A DNA stretch of 6,810 nucleotides from Anaerolinea sp. (GTDB lineage Bacteria; Chloroflexota; Anaerolineae; Anaerolineales; Anaerolineaceae), in contig PNNU01000189.1 of NCBI GenBank assembly GCA_013824385.1, forward strand, positions 1-6,810, given 5' to 3'. Numbering within the stretch: the first letter of the stretch is position 1; every line of letters begins with the position of its first letter. The notes beneath the pieces were generated by a model. That model ran no database searches, was not told where the DNA came from, and saw only the letters and a list, made by a program, of their open reading frames with translations. The position numbers were made by a program, and so were the translations under genes. This document shows, piece after piece, positions 6,164 to 6,810 of this stretch.

Positions 6164-6691
6164 ATGGAATACTTAAGTGATCCACATGCCTGGTTATTTG
6201 CTTTATTAATTTTTGTATTGCGTGTCGGGGATATGACCCTGGATACCATCCGCGTGCTATTTGTGGTGCGTGGAAAAAAACTACTCGTCTGGATCCTTGG
6301 TCTTTTTCAGTCACTTATCTTTGTTGTGGCCATCAGTTCAGTTCTCTCACAACTGAGTAATATATTGAATATTATTGGTTATGCCACTGGTTTTGCAACC
6401 GGTAACCTGATCGGCATGTTAATTGAAAACCGACTGGCCATTGGTCATGTACTGGTCAATATCATAAGCTCCAACCGAGGTACCTTTATTGCTGAACGAT
6501 TACGCGCCAGCGGTTATGCTGTCACTGAAATTTCCGGCAGGGGAATGAACGGCACCGTCTTTGAGCTGCATGTAAGTGTACTCAGAAAAGACGTGAATCA
6601 AGTTGAAACCATCGTGCTTGAATCTGATCCCCAAGCTTTTGTGACCGCGGAAGATGTTCGTCCAGTCAGACGGGGATTCTGGCGCGCCTGA
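6164..6691 (+). CDS. UPF0316 (DUF5698 + DUF2179) membrane protein, YebE-like
   Basis: A 175-residue protein with about three membrane segments (roughly residues 9-34, 39-62 and 66-86) forming the DUF5698 part. A soluble DUF2179 domain (about 95-168) follows, containing FIAERLRASGYAVTEISGRG (108-127) and ending in the basic tail RRGFWRA. Conserved family features seen are DTIRVLFVVRGKK (27-39), the glycine-rich GYATGFATGNLIGMLIE (72-88) and LAIGHVLVNII (91-101), which match what I recall of Bacillus YebE. The family is structurally recognised but its function is unknown; DUF2179 domains are suspected ligand-sensing modules. GAGG at 6156-6159 lies 4 bases before the ATG, and the gene starts 13 bases after glgP, so it is the second gene of that unit. 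Shared transcription does not by itself prove a glycogen role. Confidence 0.9.
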   Translation: MEYLSDPHAWLFALLIFVLRVGDMTLDTIRVLFVVRGKKLLVWILGLFQSLIFVVAISSVLSQLSNILNIIGYATGFATGNLIGMLIENRLAIGHVLVNIISSNRGTFIAERLRASGYAVTEISGRGMNGTVFELHVSVLRKDVNQVETIVLESDPQAFVTAEDVRPVRRGFWRA

Positions 6692-6712
6692 AATTCTCGA
6701 GCATTTTTATCG

Positions 6713-6745
6713 AACAATCCCATTCTTGTGAATGGGATTGTTTAT
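6713..6745 (+). terminator. Intrinsic terminator after the glgP unit
   Basis: AACAATCCCATTC (6713-6725) and GAATGGGATTGTT (6730-6742) form a perfect 13-bp stem with loop TTGT, starting 21 bases after the stop codon. The tail TTTATTG is short. This is the strongest hairpin in the window and marks the end of the transcription unit. The remaining 65 bases are AT-rich and show no gene start. Confidence 0.85.
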
Positions 6746-6810
6746 TGTAAAAACGGAACCATGCAAGATAACTAATTTTTAAAAATATTGGTCCTTGGTT
6801 TCACGATAGT

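Noticed and set aside
6775..6786. 12-base palindrome ATTTTTAAAAAT downstream of the last gene
   Set aside because: A pure A/T run of this kind is expected by chance in AT-rich intergenic DNA and has no associated promoter or gene in view.
1..6810. CRISPR array, tRNA/rRNA genes, insertion sequences, phage or attachment sites
   Set aside because: No regularly spaced direct repeats, cloverleaf-like segments, transposase motifs or long terminal inverted repeats were found. Intergenic space is short and explained by terminators, promoters and one leader.

Overview
The window is a compact, gene-dense stretch of bacterial chromosome with every gene on the + strand. Base composition is balanced, Shine-Dalgarno sites are GGAG/GAGG-like, and genes are separated by hairpin terminators followed closely by TATAAT boxes. 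The gene set (intracellular GH1 beta-glycosidase, stand-alone SCP2 protein, creatinase-like M24 protein, DUF3417-type glycogen phosphorylase, UPF0316 membrane protein) suggests an anaerobic, carbohydrate-fermenting bacterium. Chloroflexota (Anaerolineae-like) is my best guess, but this is inference from gene content and protein style, not proof.

Layout: (1) positions 1-608 hold the 3' two thirds of a beta-lactamase-family serine hydrolase cut by the window edge, closed by a hairpin at 628-656. (2) 723-2051 is a GH1 beta-glucosidase/galactosidase in its own unit (TATAAT at 695-700, terminator at 2061-2084). (3) 2140-3758 is a two-gene unit: a 132-residue SCP2 sterol-carrier-domain protein followed 8 bases later by a 403-residue M24 (creatinase/aminopeptidase fold) protein, closed by a terminator at 3779-3816. 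(4) 3991-6691 is a second two-gene unit: alpha-glucan phosphorylase (glgP) and, 13 bases downstream, a UPF0316 (DUF5698/DUF2179, YebE-like) membrane protein, closed by a 13-bp terminator at 6713-6742. The last 65 bases show nothing I can support as a gene.

Functionally, GH1 and glgP both feed cytoplasmic sugar pools: GH1 releases glucose or galactose from short beta-linked oligosaccharides, and GlgP releases glucose-1-phosphate from alpha-1,4-glucan. The serine hydrolase and the SCP2/M24 pair have no evident tie to this.

The window looks mostly ordinary, and I do not see a clear new multi-gene system. The points most worth a second look are the M24 protein, which keeps only part of the metal site and lacks the usual catalytic histidines, its tight pairing with an SCP2 protein, and the roughly 230-base region before glgP. 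That region contains an extended -10 promoter overlapped upstream by an inverted repeat, a leader hairpin, and a 10-codon mini-ORF whose peptide looks like the first residues of WbqC-family proteins.
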